Assembly: GCA_026692885.1 (NCBI GenBank)
Contig: JAPLNJ010000842.1
Span: 1 to 29,061 of the forward strand
Direction of reading: 5' to 3'
Length of the DNA: 29,061 bases
Source of the DNA: Planctomycetota bacterium
GTDB taxonomy: Bacteria > Planctomycetota > Planctomycetia > Pirellulales > Pirellulaceae
The notes under the pieces are model-generated. The model ran no database searches, was not told where the DNA came from, and saw nothing but the letters and a program-made list of their open reading frames with translations. Both the position numbers and the translations under genes were made by a program. Each line of letters begins with the position of its first letter. The stretch's first letter is position 1. Shown piece after piece: positions 1 to 7,849 of the stretch.

Positions 1-24
1 CCCCGCGGCGCCTCCCCGAGTTCT

Positions 25-77
25 CCCGACTCGTCGCCGGCCCGCCGCCTCCGGCGGCGGGCAGGCGACGAGTCGGG
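25..77. repeat. Long GC-rich hairpin
   Basis: Positions 25-38 pair perfectly with 64-77, and 41-49 pair with 53-61, leaving a 3-base loop at 50-52. This gives 23 paired bases in two stacked segments. No T-run follows on either strand, so it is not a classical intrinsic terminator. It resembles the short palindromic repeats scattered elsewhere in this window. What lies to its left is outside the window. Confidence 0.7.
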
Positions 78-402
78 CTGGTCGGATATGGGGCTCCGGG
101 TTAGGTACAGGGCGGGAACACTCCCACCGACTTACGTCGGGAGCTTCTCGGGGGTGATCACGACACTGCTAGCATTTCGCAAAGTTATGATCAAGGCCCC
201 CGGATTATTCATGTGGGCCGGAACGAGGTCGCGCAAGACTATGCCGGAACGGCGCAACCGACGCTCGCAGGAAGAACCCGCTTGGTGCAGACGCCACGCG
301 CCGGAAGCGACCGAAGTTCTGGCAGTGCTTCCGGTTGCTTGGTCCGGCCTAATAATCCGGGCTTAGACGGACTTACTTCCTCAGCAGCTGGGATGCTGAT
401 CC

Positions 403-549
403 CACCCCTGTAAAGGTGCGATTCTCTGGGAAAACCGTAGCGTCGCGCCTTGTTGGAGTTCACGCTTTAGCGTGCCAAGCGGGCGATGCCCGCCGCACAA
501 GACGCGCTAAAGCGTGAACTCCAACAAGATTAACACCTTTACAGGGGTG
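403..549. repeat. MITE-like palindromic insertion
   Basis: The ends form a perfect 16-bp inverted repeat (403-418 against 534-549), and a second perfect 24-bp inverted repeat lies inside (449-472 against 505-528). The unit is flanked by a 12-base direct repeat, GGATGCTGATCC, at 391-402 and 549-560, as expected of a target duplication. It encodes nothing. It lies downstream of the GH123-like gene. A 16-base string containing that gene's stop region (632-647) also occurs at 368-383, so the intergenic region 1-636 seems to have been rearranged by duplication. Apart from this and the hairpin at 25-77, I see no gene in 1-636. Confidence 0.75.
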
Positions 550-636
550 GATGCTGATCCTTGGGTGTTGATCCGAAGATACATCGGCGCGGCGATTGAT
601 GTACCCTACGGGCTGGCCGCTGTTTCTAACGCGGAC

Positions 637-3600
637 TTACTTCCTCAATGCTTCAATCGCATTATCCAGCTGCTGGCGGAACGCGGTCCAGTCGCCGACC
701 CCGAACAGCTCGTCGTGTTCGCGCTGGCCTAGTTTGAACGCCGCCAATCGCTGCCGGACCAAGTCCTCCGCCGCGCGGGCGGCAGGCGTGCCGGCCTGCT
801 CTTTGGCGAGCCGCACGACGGTCACCAAACGGCGGTAATCGTCCAGCCCCTCGCGCTGCTGCTCGAATTGGATCGACGGAATCAATTGCCCGTCGGGGGA
901 CGAATTGCACCAGGCGTAATCGTCCTCGCGGCAATCCAGCGCGTAATACGGATCGCCGGCCACAACGTTCCAGTGCCAGGAGACGCGGAACTTCATGCCG
1001 AACTGCTTGGCCGCCTTGTACAGGTAGGTGCCAAACGTCCAGCGGTTGCCGCCGTTGTAGAATGCCCAGTCGCTGCCGGCTGCCTGGAGCAGATTCACCG
1101 AGGCCTCGTCATGGCCGTTCCAGTCGGCCACGTGCAGTGCCTTCGACAACCGGAAATGCGGGTCCGTCCGGTTGCTGCCGCTAAAGCTGCTGGCCGCGGT
1201 GAAGAACGGCGGGCCTTTCGGGAAGGCTTTCCGGTAGGCCTCCGCGTTTTCCGCCGAACGGGTCAGGTCGTCACCGAGCGGCTCGTCACCCAGGTTGTAG
1301 TAGACCGGAATCCAACCCTGCGCGTCGGCGTGTTTCTGGACCGCCGTGTAGATGGCTTTCACAAACTCGGAGTAATCCTTGAACCCGGCCGCGTTCATCT
1401 GGGCCGTGTCCTGGAAGTAGGCGTTGAAGCCGGAGACGCCGCCGCCGTACGAGACTACTGCCAGAAAGCCGAGTTCTTTCGCGATCTTCAGCTGGGCATC
1501 CGCCGCCGCGAAATCCAAGACCGGCTGGCCGGCTTGGAATCCCCGAAACGCGATCGACGGAATCCCGCTGCACGTGGTGCAGCCGTACTCGCGCATCTTG
1601 CGGAGGCTCTTCAGCAGCATGTCCTGGTTGTACGCGGCTGCTGCCGGGTCATCTCCGTGCCACGGGATGCCGATCGTGTAGCCCCACGGGCCGGCCGGGA
1701 CGTCGACCGGGTCCAAGGTTCCGGCTCGGACTCGGAACTCGACCGGGATCGCTGCCGCGCCGCCGCGTTGCGGCTTCAGCGCGATCGTGCCCTGGTATAC
1801 ACCGGGCTTCGCGTCGGCCGGAGCTTTGACCGTCAGCCAGAACCGTCGCGTGATGTCCTTGGGCATGTTCACGACGTTGGTCGGCATGAGCAGTCGTGGA
1901 CCGATCGTGTAGACCGAGCCTTCCATGGTCACGCGGCTAAGGCGGTAGGAGACGAAGCCCACCTGGATGGCAGCGGCCGGGATCTTTCCGCCCGGGCCGC
2001 TCAGGTCGCCGGCTGTCACGGTGACTTGGCCGAGGTCCTGCAAAGGCACCACGCCGAACGTGAGCGGCTCGAGTTCGCCCGCAAAGGCTTCGGCCCGCAG
2101 CGGACCGCCGATTTCGCCTCGAAATGGCGTGTCGTTGTAGTAGACCTCCTGCATAAAGTCGCGTTGGAACACCACGTAACCGCGTTGCCGGTCCTCGGCG
2201 GTCGTCTGCAACGGATCGCCCGTCGGTCGGTGCAGGATGCGTTTGAAGTAATTGTCAAAGTAGAACTGGCGTTTCTGCTCGACGTATTTCAGGAACGCTT
2301 CACCTTCCGCCGCCTTCGCCGCCGGGAATATGACCACGGCCGAAACGCAGCAGGCCCAGTTCGCGCCCTGGAACTCCAGGTTCAATTGCCCGTCCTGCAC
2401 TTCCACCTCGAACTGCTTCTCTTGGAAGTACGCCTTCTGGTACTTGTCGAAGGTGTTGTCCGCGGGCGAATCTTCGACGTTCCAGAACCGGAAATATTTC
2501 GCCTTGAAGCCCTCGAAGTCCATCTTCTCGGTCACCACCGGCCGCCCTTCCGCCAGGATGGTCCGTTCGCGATAGACCTGGTACTCACCCCAGAAGCCGG
2601 ACGGGCTGTCCACGTTCACCAACACGCGGTACTTCCCGTTGGGCAAATCGACCGCTAGGCCACCGTGTTCAATACAGATAAAGTCCTGATACAGCGGTTC
2701 GGGCTGGAGCGCGTCAAAGGCCCGCCAGATCTGAGCGTCCTTCAGCCCGTAGCCGCGTCCTCGGCTGTACAACGTGCCAGGCGTGATCTGCCGGAAGCCC
2801 TCCAGCACGGGACTGGAACTCAATCCAAAGTCGAAGGCGTACAAGCCGTCGAAGGCGACTTGCTGGGCCGAGGCGTCCCGTTCCAGCCGAATGTTGTCCA
2901 GGAACAGCGGCGCCTTCGGCGTGTCACCGATGCTGAACACCAGCCGCGTAATGCTGCCCAGCATCAGCATCCGTCCGGGCCGCGATTTCTCGCCGACGTA
3001 CAGCTGCTTGACCGGGATAATCAACGTGCTCGTCCCCGGCGGGATGATGGTGGTGTAGTTCACGCGGGTCCAGTAGTCCCGTGTGGCCGTGTCGCGGACC
3101 TCGAAATACAGTTCCAGCGGATCGCCGGTCTCAATGTGCAGGTCGGCCTTCAAGTAGTCGTAGCCCGACCAGTCCTGCGGTCCATCCATGACTGCGTACG
3201 ACTTGTCAAGGCGCAGGGCCTGCTTGCCGTCCGTCGCATGTTTCTCGACCACCTCGCCGCCGCTGAATGGATTCTTGTCCTCGAACGACGTGATCAATTT
3301 CACGGGCGGCCCGCTGGTGACAATTTGCTTGGTTTCCAGGGCTGTGCCGCAGGCGTAGCACTGCTTCCACTGGGGCTGGTTCTTGTACGCGCATTCCGGG
3401 CAGCGTATCGCGTCGGGGCCGAGTTCTCCCGCTGGAGCAATGGGCGATTCTTCCGGGCCCAGCACGGGTTCTTCCGTCAGGGGTACGTTGTTGCTAACCT
3501 TGACCAGCGAGACATCGTCGATCCAGAAGTAGCCGGGGGCCATCATGCCGAACGACGGCCCGGTTTTCTTCTGCTCCTTGAGGTCTGCCACGTACGTCAA

Positions 3601-4014
3601 TTTGGTCCAGCCGAAGGTGCCGTTCTTCTTGAGTTGGATGTACTTGCCGTCGAACATGAACTCGGTCGTCGCGTTCCAAATGCCGGTGCCGACATCGAGT
3701 CCGCGGAGATAGGCCGTGATCTGATAGCGGCCCGGTTCCAGGTCGATCAACTGCGCTGCGCGGATCTTGGCTCCGGCGCCGCCGACCAACAAGCAGGAAT
3801 GCTTGCCGGTGCGGGCCACCTTACCCACCGCGAACTCGCAGTCGCCTTCGTATTTCCAGCCGCCCCATTTGGCGAAGACCAATCCGAACTGATCCTTGTC
3901 TTTCGGCAGCTCGAACGACGGATCCTCGACCAAGTTCTGCTCCTCGGCCAAGGCGACGGCGGAAACGAGCAGCATGGCCAGCCACGAAACTCCCATGAGC
4001 AGGGACGTACGCAT
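637..4014 (-). CDS. Secreted GH123/DUF4091-like glycoside hydrolase
   Basis: A 1125-residue exported protein starting with a signal peptide (about residues 1-23, ending ALA). Residues ~25-172 form a carbohydrate-binding-like beta-sandwich. A four-Cys zinc-ribbon follows (C205, C208, C219, C222), then a second beta-sandwich region to ~380 and a long catalytic part. A GDEP motif at 909-912 matches the Asp-Glu pair of the GH123/DUF4091 family, whose characterised members are N-acetyl-beta-galactosaminidases using substrate-assisted catalysis. The tail with WHWN and the YDDYRRL-like helix is typical of DUF4091. The start is supported by an AGAGGAG ribosome-binding site just upstream on the minus strand. 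The zinc-ribbon between two secreted sandwich domains is unusual and could be structural. Family assignment is fairly secure; the substrate is inferred. Confidence 0.85.
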   Translation of the reverse strand: MRTSLLMGVSWLAMLLVSAVALAEEQNLVEDPSFELPKDKDQFGLVFAKWGGWKYEGDCEFAVGKVARTGKHSCLLVGGAGAKIRAAQLIDLEPGRYQITAYLRGLDVGTGIWNATTEFMFDGKYIQLKKNGTFGWTKLTYVADLKEQKKTGPSFGMMAPGYFWIDDVSLVKVSNNVPLTEEPVLGPEESPIAPAGELGPDAIRCPECAYKNQPQWKQCYACGTALETKQIVTSGPPVKLITSFEDKNPFSGGEVVEKHATDGKQALRLDKSYAVMDGPQDWSGYDYLKADLHIETGDPLELYFEVRDTATRDYWTRVNYTTIIPPGTSTLIIPVKQLYVGEKSRPGRMLMLGSITRLVFSIGDTPKAPLFLDNIRLERDASAQQVAFDGLYAFDFGLSSSPVLEGFRQITPGTLYSRGRGYGLKDAQIWRAFDALQPEPLYQDFICIEHGGLAVDLPNGKYRVLVNVDSPSGFWGEYQVYRERTILAEGRPVVTEKMDFEGFKAKYFRFWNVEDSPADNTFDKYQKAYFQEKQFEVEVQDGQLNLEFQGANWACCVSAVVIFPAAKAAEGEAFLKYVEQKRQFYFDNYFKRILHRPTGDPLQTTAEDRQRGYVVFQRDFMQEVYYNDTPFRGEIGGPLRAEAFAGELEPLTFGVVPLQDLGQVTVTAGDLSGPGGKIPAAAIQVGFVSYRLSRVTMEGSVYTIGPRLLMPTNVVNMPKDITRRFWLTVKAPADAKPGVYQGTIALKPQRGGAAAIPVEFRVRAGTLDPVDVPAGPWGYTIGIPWHGDDPAAAAYNQDMLLKSLRKMREYGCTTCSGIPSIAFRGFQAGQPVLDFAAADAQLKIAKELGFLAVVSYGGGVSGFNAYFQDTAQMNAAGFKDYSEFVKAIYTAVQKHADAQGWIPVYYNLGDEPLGDDLTRSAENAEAYRKAFPKGPPFFTAASSFSGSNRTDPHFRLSKALHVADWNGHDEASVNLLQAAGSDWAFYNGGNRWTFGTYLYKAAKQFGMKFRVSWHWNVVAGDPYYALDCREDDYAWCNSSPDGQLIPSIQFEQQREGLDDYRRLVTVVRLAKEQAGTPAARAAEDLVRQRLAAFKLGQREHDELFGVGDWTAFRQQLDNAIEALRK

Positions 4015-4052
4015 CGAAATTGCTCCTCTTCGAGTTCTGTAGGTCGGGTTCT

Positions 4053-4151
4053 GTAGGTCAGGCTTTCCAGCCTGACGTCCGTGCGGCCTGTTGTAGGTCA
4101 GCCTTTCCAGGCTGACGTGCGTTTGGTGTCAGGCTGGAAAGCCTGACCTAC
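4053..4151. repeat. Three copies of GTAGGTCAGGCTTTCCAG-type repeat
   Basis: A 24-base unit beginning GTAGGTCAGGCTTTCCAG occurs at 4053-4076, as a variant at 4093-4116, and inverted at 4128-4151. Each unit is itself partly palindromic. Related copies occur inside the palindrome at 14074-14122 and at about 19034-19053. This is a dispersed REP-like family and fills most of the gap between the divergent genes at 4014 and 4423. I see no gene in that gap. Confidence 0.75.
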
Positions 4152-4422
4152 TTGGTTGCGGCTCGGCCGTGTCAGGACCGCTTGCAGGCGATAGCATAGC
4201 ACGGACGCCGTGCCGGTAGTGCGCAGATTTCAGGAACACGGCAGGTCCGGAATCGCCCCGGATACAGCGTTAAGTTTGTGGTTCCGTGCCAATCACGAGA
4301 ATCCTTCTCAGGAATCCGTTTAGGCGAGTGGCAGAAAATAGCGCCGCAGGGGGGTGGCAGGTGCGTTTGCCAAGGGTAGAATTTCGCCATCAAGATCCTC
4401 CAGCACAAGGATGGGGTGGAGA

Positions 4423-5481
4423 ATGGCAGTCTGCACGGAACAGGACAAATTGACTGGGTATCTTCAGGGAACGGACCGGCAGCCCCTCTTCCTGTGCGGG
4501 AACTCCCTGAAGATCTTACGGCAGTTTCCAGATGAAGCAGTCGATTTTGCGATGACCAGTCCTCCCTATTGGGGACACCGGAAGTACGACACCGAAGGCC
4601 TCGGGCAGGAGGAAATCTACGCCGAGTACGTTGAGTCCCTTGGCGAGATCTGCGCCGAGCTGCACCGAGTCCTACGCAAAACCGGATCGTTCTGGCTCAA
4701 CATCGGCGACTCGTACCAGGACAAGAGGCTACTCGGCATACCGTGGCGCGTCGCCTTCCACCTGACCGATCAACAGGGGTGGATTCTGCGAAATGACGTG
4801 ATCTGGAACAAGGTGAAGGGCGGGCCGGACAACTCCACGGACAAACTCCGCAACGTCCACGAGTATGTCTTCCACTTCGTGAAGGCGACCAAGGGCTACT
4901 ACTACAATGCGGACGCCATCCGTTCCTCTCCGCAGAAAACGAAGGTGGTCCATGGTGCCATTGTTTCAGCTACAGGCGTCAGCGGCGTGCGGTACAAGAG
5001 GCAGATCGAGCTTTCCACCGCCCTCCAGGAGACGGAGAAGAAGTCGGCATTTGAAGCCCTTGAAGCGATGCTGCAACAGGTGCGAGATGGAGGTATCGCT
5101 GACTTCCGCATGATTATCCGTGGGCAACAACGGACCACACACTCGGATTCCGAGCATGTTTCCGGTCGCGCGCGCGAGCTGCAAGAGAAAGGCTTCTACT
5201 TCCTGCGGTATCACCCCAACGGTGCCAAGCCGAAGGATGTATGGGACATCATGCCCGAGGACACCCAGAACAGGAAATCGCACTTCGCACCGTACCCCGA
5301 AGACCTGTGCAAGATTCCGATTCTTTGCACCTGCCCCGAAGATGGGATCGTGCTTGATCCGTTTTGTGGCACAGGCACTACCATGTCAGTCGCTTTCGCT
5401 CTTAACCGCAAGTCTGTCGGCATCGATATTTCAACCGGATACATCAAGGCCGCAAGGGAAAGGTGCAGGTTCCTGATATGA
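4423..5481 (+). CDS. Beta-class DNA methyltransferase (N4-cytosine or N6-adenine)
   Basis: A 352-residue SAM-dependent DNA methyltransferase of the N6_N4_Mtase family. Motif IV, SPPYW, is at residues 46-50, and the SAM-binding motif I, DPFCGTGTT, is at 312-320. This catalytic-first order defines the beta class. SPPY is more common in N4-cytosine enzymes, though N6-adenine activity cannot be excluded. A ~100-residue stretch between the motifs (about 170-270) is the likely target-recognition region. I place the start at 4423, preceded by GGTGGAG at a suitable distance; in-frame ATGs at 4411 and 4354 are alternatives. The stop overlaps the ATG of the next frame by 4 bp (ATGA, 5478-5481), as in a coupled restriction-modification pair. 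All catalytic motifs are intact, so the enzyme may persist as an orphan after loss of its nuclease. Confidence 0.9.
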   Translation: MAVCTEQDKLTGYLQGTDRQPLFLCGNSLKILRQFPDEAVDFAMTSPPYWGHRKYDTEGLGQEEIYAEYVESLGEICAELHRVLRKTGSFWLNIGDSYQDKRLLGIPWRVAFHLTDQQGWILRNDVIWNKVKGGPDNSTDKLRNVHEYVFHFVKATKGYYYNADAIRSSPQKTKVVHGAIVSATGVSGVRYKRQIELSTALQETEKKSAFEALEAMLQQVRDGGIADFRMIIRGQQRTTHSDSEHVSGRARELQEKGFYFLRYHPNGAKPKDVWDIMPEDTQNRKSHFAPYPEDLCKIPILCTCPEDGIVLDPFCGTGTTMSVAFALNRKSVGIDISTGYIKAARERCRFLI

Positions 5482-5744
5482 CGAAGATCGCAGAATTGTA
5501 TGGATTGCCAACGTTCGTTGCTGGACAGCAATGGAAACCCGTTGTCGATGGACAGCAATGTCCATTCATAAAGAGAAGGAAACGAGGAAGGAGACGAATT
5601 GGATCTCTTTCTCCCTTCGAAGGATACCCTTCCAACGAAGGAAACCAGCGAAGTAGACGCGGAATTACACCCAGTCAACTGGTATCGCGGGCGAATCTCG
5701 TGCTGGTCCCACTCCGGCTCCCTTTTCTGTACCGGTCCCATGAC
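5478..5744 (+). pseudogene. Truncated NotI-like restriction endonuclease start
   Basis: The frame opens with ATG at 5478 inside the methyltransferase stop codon. Its first ~32 residues (MTKIAELYGLPT, then W, then QQCPF) resemble the N-terminus of NotI-family type II endonucleases, where an AELYG-like opening and an early Cys-Pro-Phe are typical. After residue ~35 the sequence becomes Arg-rich and loses resemblance. Another frame (5583-5770) is open and acidic but is not recognisable. The frame then runs into a REP-transposase tail at 5748. The nuclease therefore seems to have been cut off by insertion or deletion, leaving its partner methyltransferase intact. The NotI assignment rests on a short stretch and is moderate; the broken state and the coupling are clear. 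Confidence 0.5.
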
Positions 5745-5747
5745 TGG

Positions 5748-6056
5748 CATGCGCTGCGTGCCAACTTGGTCGAGCCTGCCGAGGACTGGTGATGGGGCAG
5801 CCTTCAGCGCTGGAAACGGGGCACCGCGCAGGAGAAGTCGTGGTTGGCGGCGTGGCCTCTGCCTCGCCGGACGGGGTGGGTGCAATTCGTGAATGCGACG
5901 CAATCGAAGGCGGACTTCGCTGCGCTGCGACGTAGTGCCAAGCGAGGTTGCCCTGACGGTGAAGTCGCGTGGTGCGACCGGAGGGTTCGTCGACTAGGTC
6001 TGGAGCGTTCGCTTCGCCCACAACCTAAGCCGAAAAAACAGGAAGACGGCTCCTGA
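5748..6056 (+). pseudogene. REP-associated transposase (RAYT, Y1/TnpA_REP) C-terminal remnant
   Basis: The frame starting at His 5748 reads ALRANLVEPAEDW, stop, WGSLQRW and later WPLPRRTGWVQFVN, ALRRSAKRGCP, RRLGLERSLRP, KPKKQEDGS. These are the signature C-terminal motifs of REP-associated tyrosine transposases (LRANLVxRAEdWxWSS; LRRSvxRGxPfG; LGLesTLRPRGRPkK). The TGA at 5790-5792 falls where the family usually has an Arg codon, so a single CGA-to-TGA change explains it. The N-terminal HUH domain with its catalytic Tyr is absent. The fragment is fused to the truncated nuclease frame, so it is probably what disrupted it. RAYTs mobilise palindromic REP sequences, which are abundant in this window. 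Confidence 0.75.
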
Positions 6057-6100
6057 CACCGTTTCTGTCCCAAGTCGAGCTAGCGCCGAGGGCGGAAGGC

Positions 6101-6988
6101 TCACGGTCCGTAGACGGTGATGTCCAGTTTCTGGGCAATTGCCCTCGCCCGTTGATCTAGATTCTTCATCTTGCCACCCTGCTCGTGGGAGCAGCGTGGA
6201 CATTGCGGTCGGAGTTCGAATTCCGTGGGGATTTTCATGTCACTCAGAGCGTGTTGGTTGGCGTACTCGATGATAGAGCAAACCCAACTTTTCGTGCAAC
6301 AGAACGGTGGACAGTGGTCGGCGTGATAAGCGTCGGCGGGAAACCAACTCGGGCAACTGTGGCAACCATTCAGGACGCCGAGATCCTGGATAGCCCGCCC
6401 TTGTGTTGCGTTTACCGTGGCATTTGTCGCCATGACGTCACGGTACAAACCAAAACCATGGGAAAACGGCGGTGCCAGCCCAACCAAGTGCCGTTCCTCT
6501 TCGGTCAGGTCGGTCATTTTCAGCGTACCGGCTTCGGCGCGAGCGTTAATTCGTTTGATGGCCGTCGCCTGCTTTCGCGAACAGCTGTCGCACTGCGGGC
6601 GCAGTCTGACCGAACCATCGTACACAGCCACTTCCGGCAGGCCGAGTTTTAGACGCGATTTAAGTGTCAGCCCTGTGGGTGGTTGGTGGTCTCCTATCCA
6701 TGGTTGGTTAGGATCTGTCAAAACGAAGCTCTTGCAGGTGTGGCAACCGTGTTTCGCACCAAAGGCATTGACGTCCGCACGGTGTCCCGTTTCGGCGTTC
6801 TTTTCCATCCAGCGGCCAGTCACTCCTTTGCCACCCCACCCATCGCAGCTCTGCGAGACGGTCTGCAGCGTTTCGACGAATTCGCGGATCGCCTTGTGCA
6901 GCGGTGATTCGATTCCCTGCATTTTCTGCGGTTGGGGACTTTCCTCCGCTCCGGGACTCACCTCGGACAGGTTTCTCTTTTTTGGCAT
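6101..6988 (-). CDS. Cys-rich protein with two HNH/treble-clef-like modules
   Basis: A 295-residue cytoplasmic protein with no signal peptide. It has two related modules. Module 1 has C82-C85, then D100-H101 in GDHQPP, then C133-C136 in RPQCDSC. Module 2 has C209-C212, then D224-H225 in ADHCPP, then C263-C266 in RPQCPRC. The arrangement CxxC, Asp-His, CxxC resembles zinc-stabilised treble-clef or HNH-type nuclease folds, and the shared LRPQC motif shows an internal duplication. A GAGGG ribosome-binding site precedes ATG 6988. The protein is not recognised as a named family. It could be a nuclease-type toxin or effector, or a purely zinc-binding protein. It sits between a broken restriction-modification locus and an IS91 end, which favours an accessory or defence role, but this is inference. 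Confidence 0.7.
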   Translation of the reverse strand: MPKKRNLSEVSPGAEESPQPQKMQGIESPLHKAIREFVETLQTVSQSCDGWGGKGVTGRWMEKNAETGHRADVNAFGAKHGCHTCKSFVLTDPNQPWIGDHQPPTGLTLKSRLKLGLPEVAVYDGSVRLRPQCDSCSRKQATAIKRINARAEAGTLKMTDLTEEERHLVGLAPPFSHGFGLYRDVMATNATVNATQGRAIQDLGVLNGCHSCPSWFPADAYHADHCPPFCCTKSWVCSIIEYANQHALSDMKIPTEFELRPQCPRCSHEQGGKMKNLDQRARAIAQKLDITVYGP

Positions 6989-7080
6989 GGCTACCCTCGC
7001 AAGGTCAAGTTGTTAAAAGGATAGGAAATTGCTTTTGTGCCACAGGACTGAGGCTAAGCAGGAAAACGTGGTGAATCAAG

Positions 7081-7132
7081 GGGGGATGGCGGGTTCAGGG
7101 CGGCGGCCGCCGCCCTGAACCCGCCATCCCCC
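7081..7132. repeat. Perfect 52-bp spacerless palindrome at IS91-type element end
   Basis: Bases 7081-7106 are the exact reverse complement of 7107-7132 with no spacer. The tetranucleotide CAAG abuts it at 7077-7080 (CTTG on the minus strand). IS91-family elements insert next to GTTC or CTTG, and their oriIS end, downstream of the transposase gene, carries hairpins. The palindrome lies 130 bp downstream of the stop of the IS91-type transposase fragment, in the expected orientation. I infer it to be the oriIS-side terminus. Confidence 0.65.
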
Positions 7133-7260
7133 TCGGCCGTTTGTGGGAACTTTTTGGAGCGGGCTGGGGGAGCTTGACGACGTTTCGGCGGCAAATCAGG
7201 GGTAAATTCCCAGCTTTGCGCGCATCGTCCTCGATCCGATTGGCGTCGGGAAAAAGAAAA

Positions 7261-7530
7261 TCAGAAGGTGGACCAGAAGGTGGATTCGTCCACAAACGTC
7301 AACTCCCGGGGTTCCTGGGAGGTCGAGTCACTGTCCCAGTCGCTGTCCGGGTCGTAGACGCGGAGGTCCCCGCCCGGCGGCGCCCGTGGCGCTGCGGGAC
7401 ACCACAAGCCGCAGTGGCGCAGGATCTTCTCGATCACGTCGGCCTGGGGCGGTTCGATGAACGCGACGACCTTCATCTGGCCGGAACAACAAGGGCAGAT
7501 CAGCGGGTCGATTTCGTACACACGCTTGAC
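7261..7530 (-). pseudogene. IS91-family (Y2) transposase C-terminal fragment
   Basis: From 7530 down, the minus strand reads VKRVYEIDPLICPCCSGQMK, followed by VVAFIEPP and IEKILRHCGLW. This is the conserved tail of IS91-type rolling-circle transposases, with its CPxC zinc pair and the IeeP...iekIL.H.gL motif. An acidic DPDSDWDSDS stretch and the stop at 7261 follow. Upstream of 7530 the frame continues to 7644 but encodes repeat-derived sequence (hairpin 7558-7580). The whole N-terminal and catalytic Y2 part is therefore missing and the fragment cannot transpose. Together with the palindrome at 7081 it marks a retained 3' end of an IS91-like element. Confidence 0.8.
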
Positions 7531-7557
7531 TTGGGAGGGCGACGCTCCCGCGGAGCC

Positions 7558-7580
7558 GTGGGCCGTCTCTGACGGCCCAC
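7558..7580. repeat. Short hairpin at IS91 remnant junction
   Basis: GTGGGCCGTC (7558-7567) pairs perfectly with 7571-7580 around a 3-base loop. It lies just beyond the point where transposase homology stops. It is probably part of a dispersed palindromic repeat that truncated the element. Confidence 0.55.
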
Positions 7581-7708
7581 GATTGCCTGTTTGGGGGCAC
7601 GCGAAGCAAAGCCGAGCCATGTGGGCCATCCGTCTTGCGGACAAATTTCTGTCCCCTGATATTCCCGCCCCACTTTTTTGCGATACTGACAGGGATACTT
7701 CCGACCCC

Positions 7709-7829
7709 GGTTGATGGCCCTTGGGAGCGGCGGAAAGACAACTTCGCGTTTGCTTTTCTGCCCCCTCACCCCAGCCCTCTCCCCGGAGTACCGGGGCGAG
7801 GGAGTCATTTTTTGGTTGATGGCCCTTGG
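7709..7829. repeat. 16-bp direct repeats flanking an ~89-bp insert
   Basis: GGTTGATGGCCCTTGG occurs exactly at 7709-7724 and 7814-7829. The sequence between contains an imperfect palindrome (about 7765-7803, with CCCTCACCCCAGCCC and the central CCGGAGTACCGG). The arrangement looks like a small palindromic element inserted with duplication of its target, placing one repeat copy ~20 bp upstream of the next gene's start. Confidence 0.6.
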
Positions 7830-7849
7830 CAGTGTTTAGGAGTCCTTCG

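Noticed and set aside
868..4056. Two long plus-strand open frames (596 and 463 codons) opposite the GH123-like gene
   Set aside because: They are antisense to a well-supported gene and have Arg/Val/Leu-rich compositional sequence without domains.
7103..7110. GCGGCCGC at the centre of two palindromes (also 27145-27152) as a target of the NotI-like system
   Set aside because: The specificity of the methyltransferase is unknown, and GC-rich palindromes often contain this octamer by composition.
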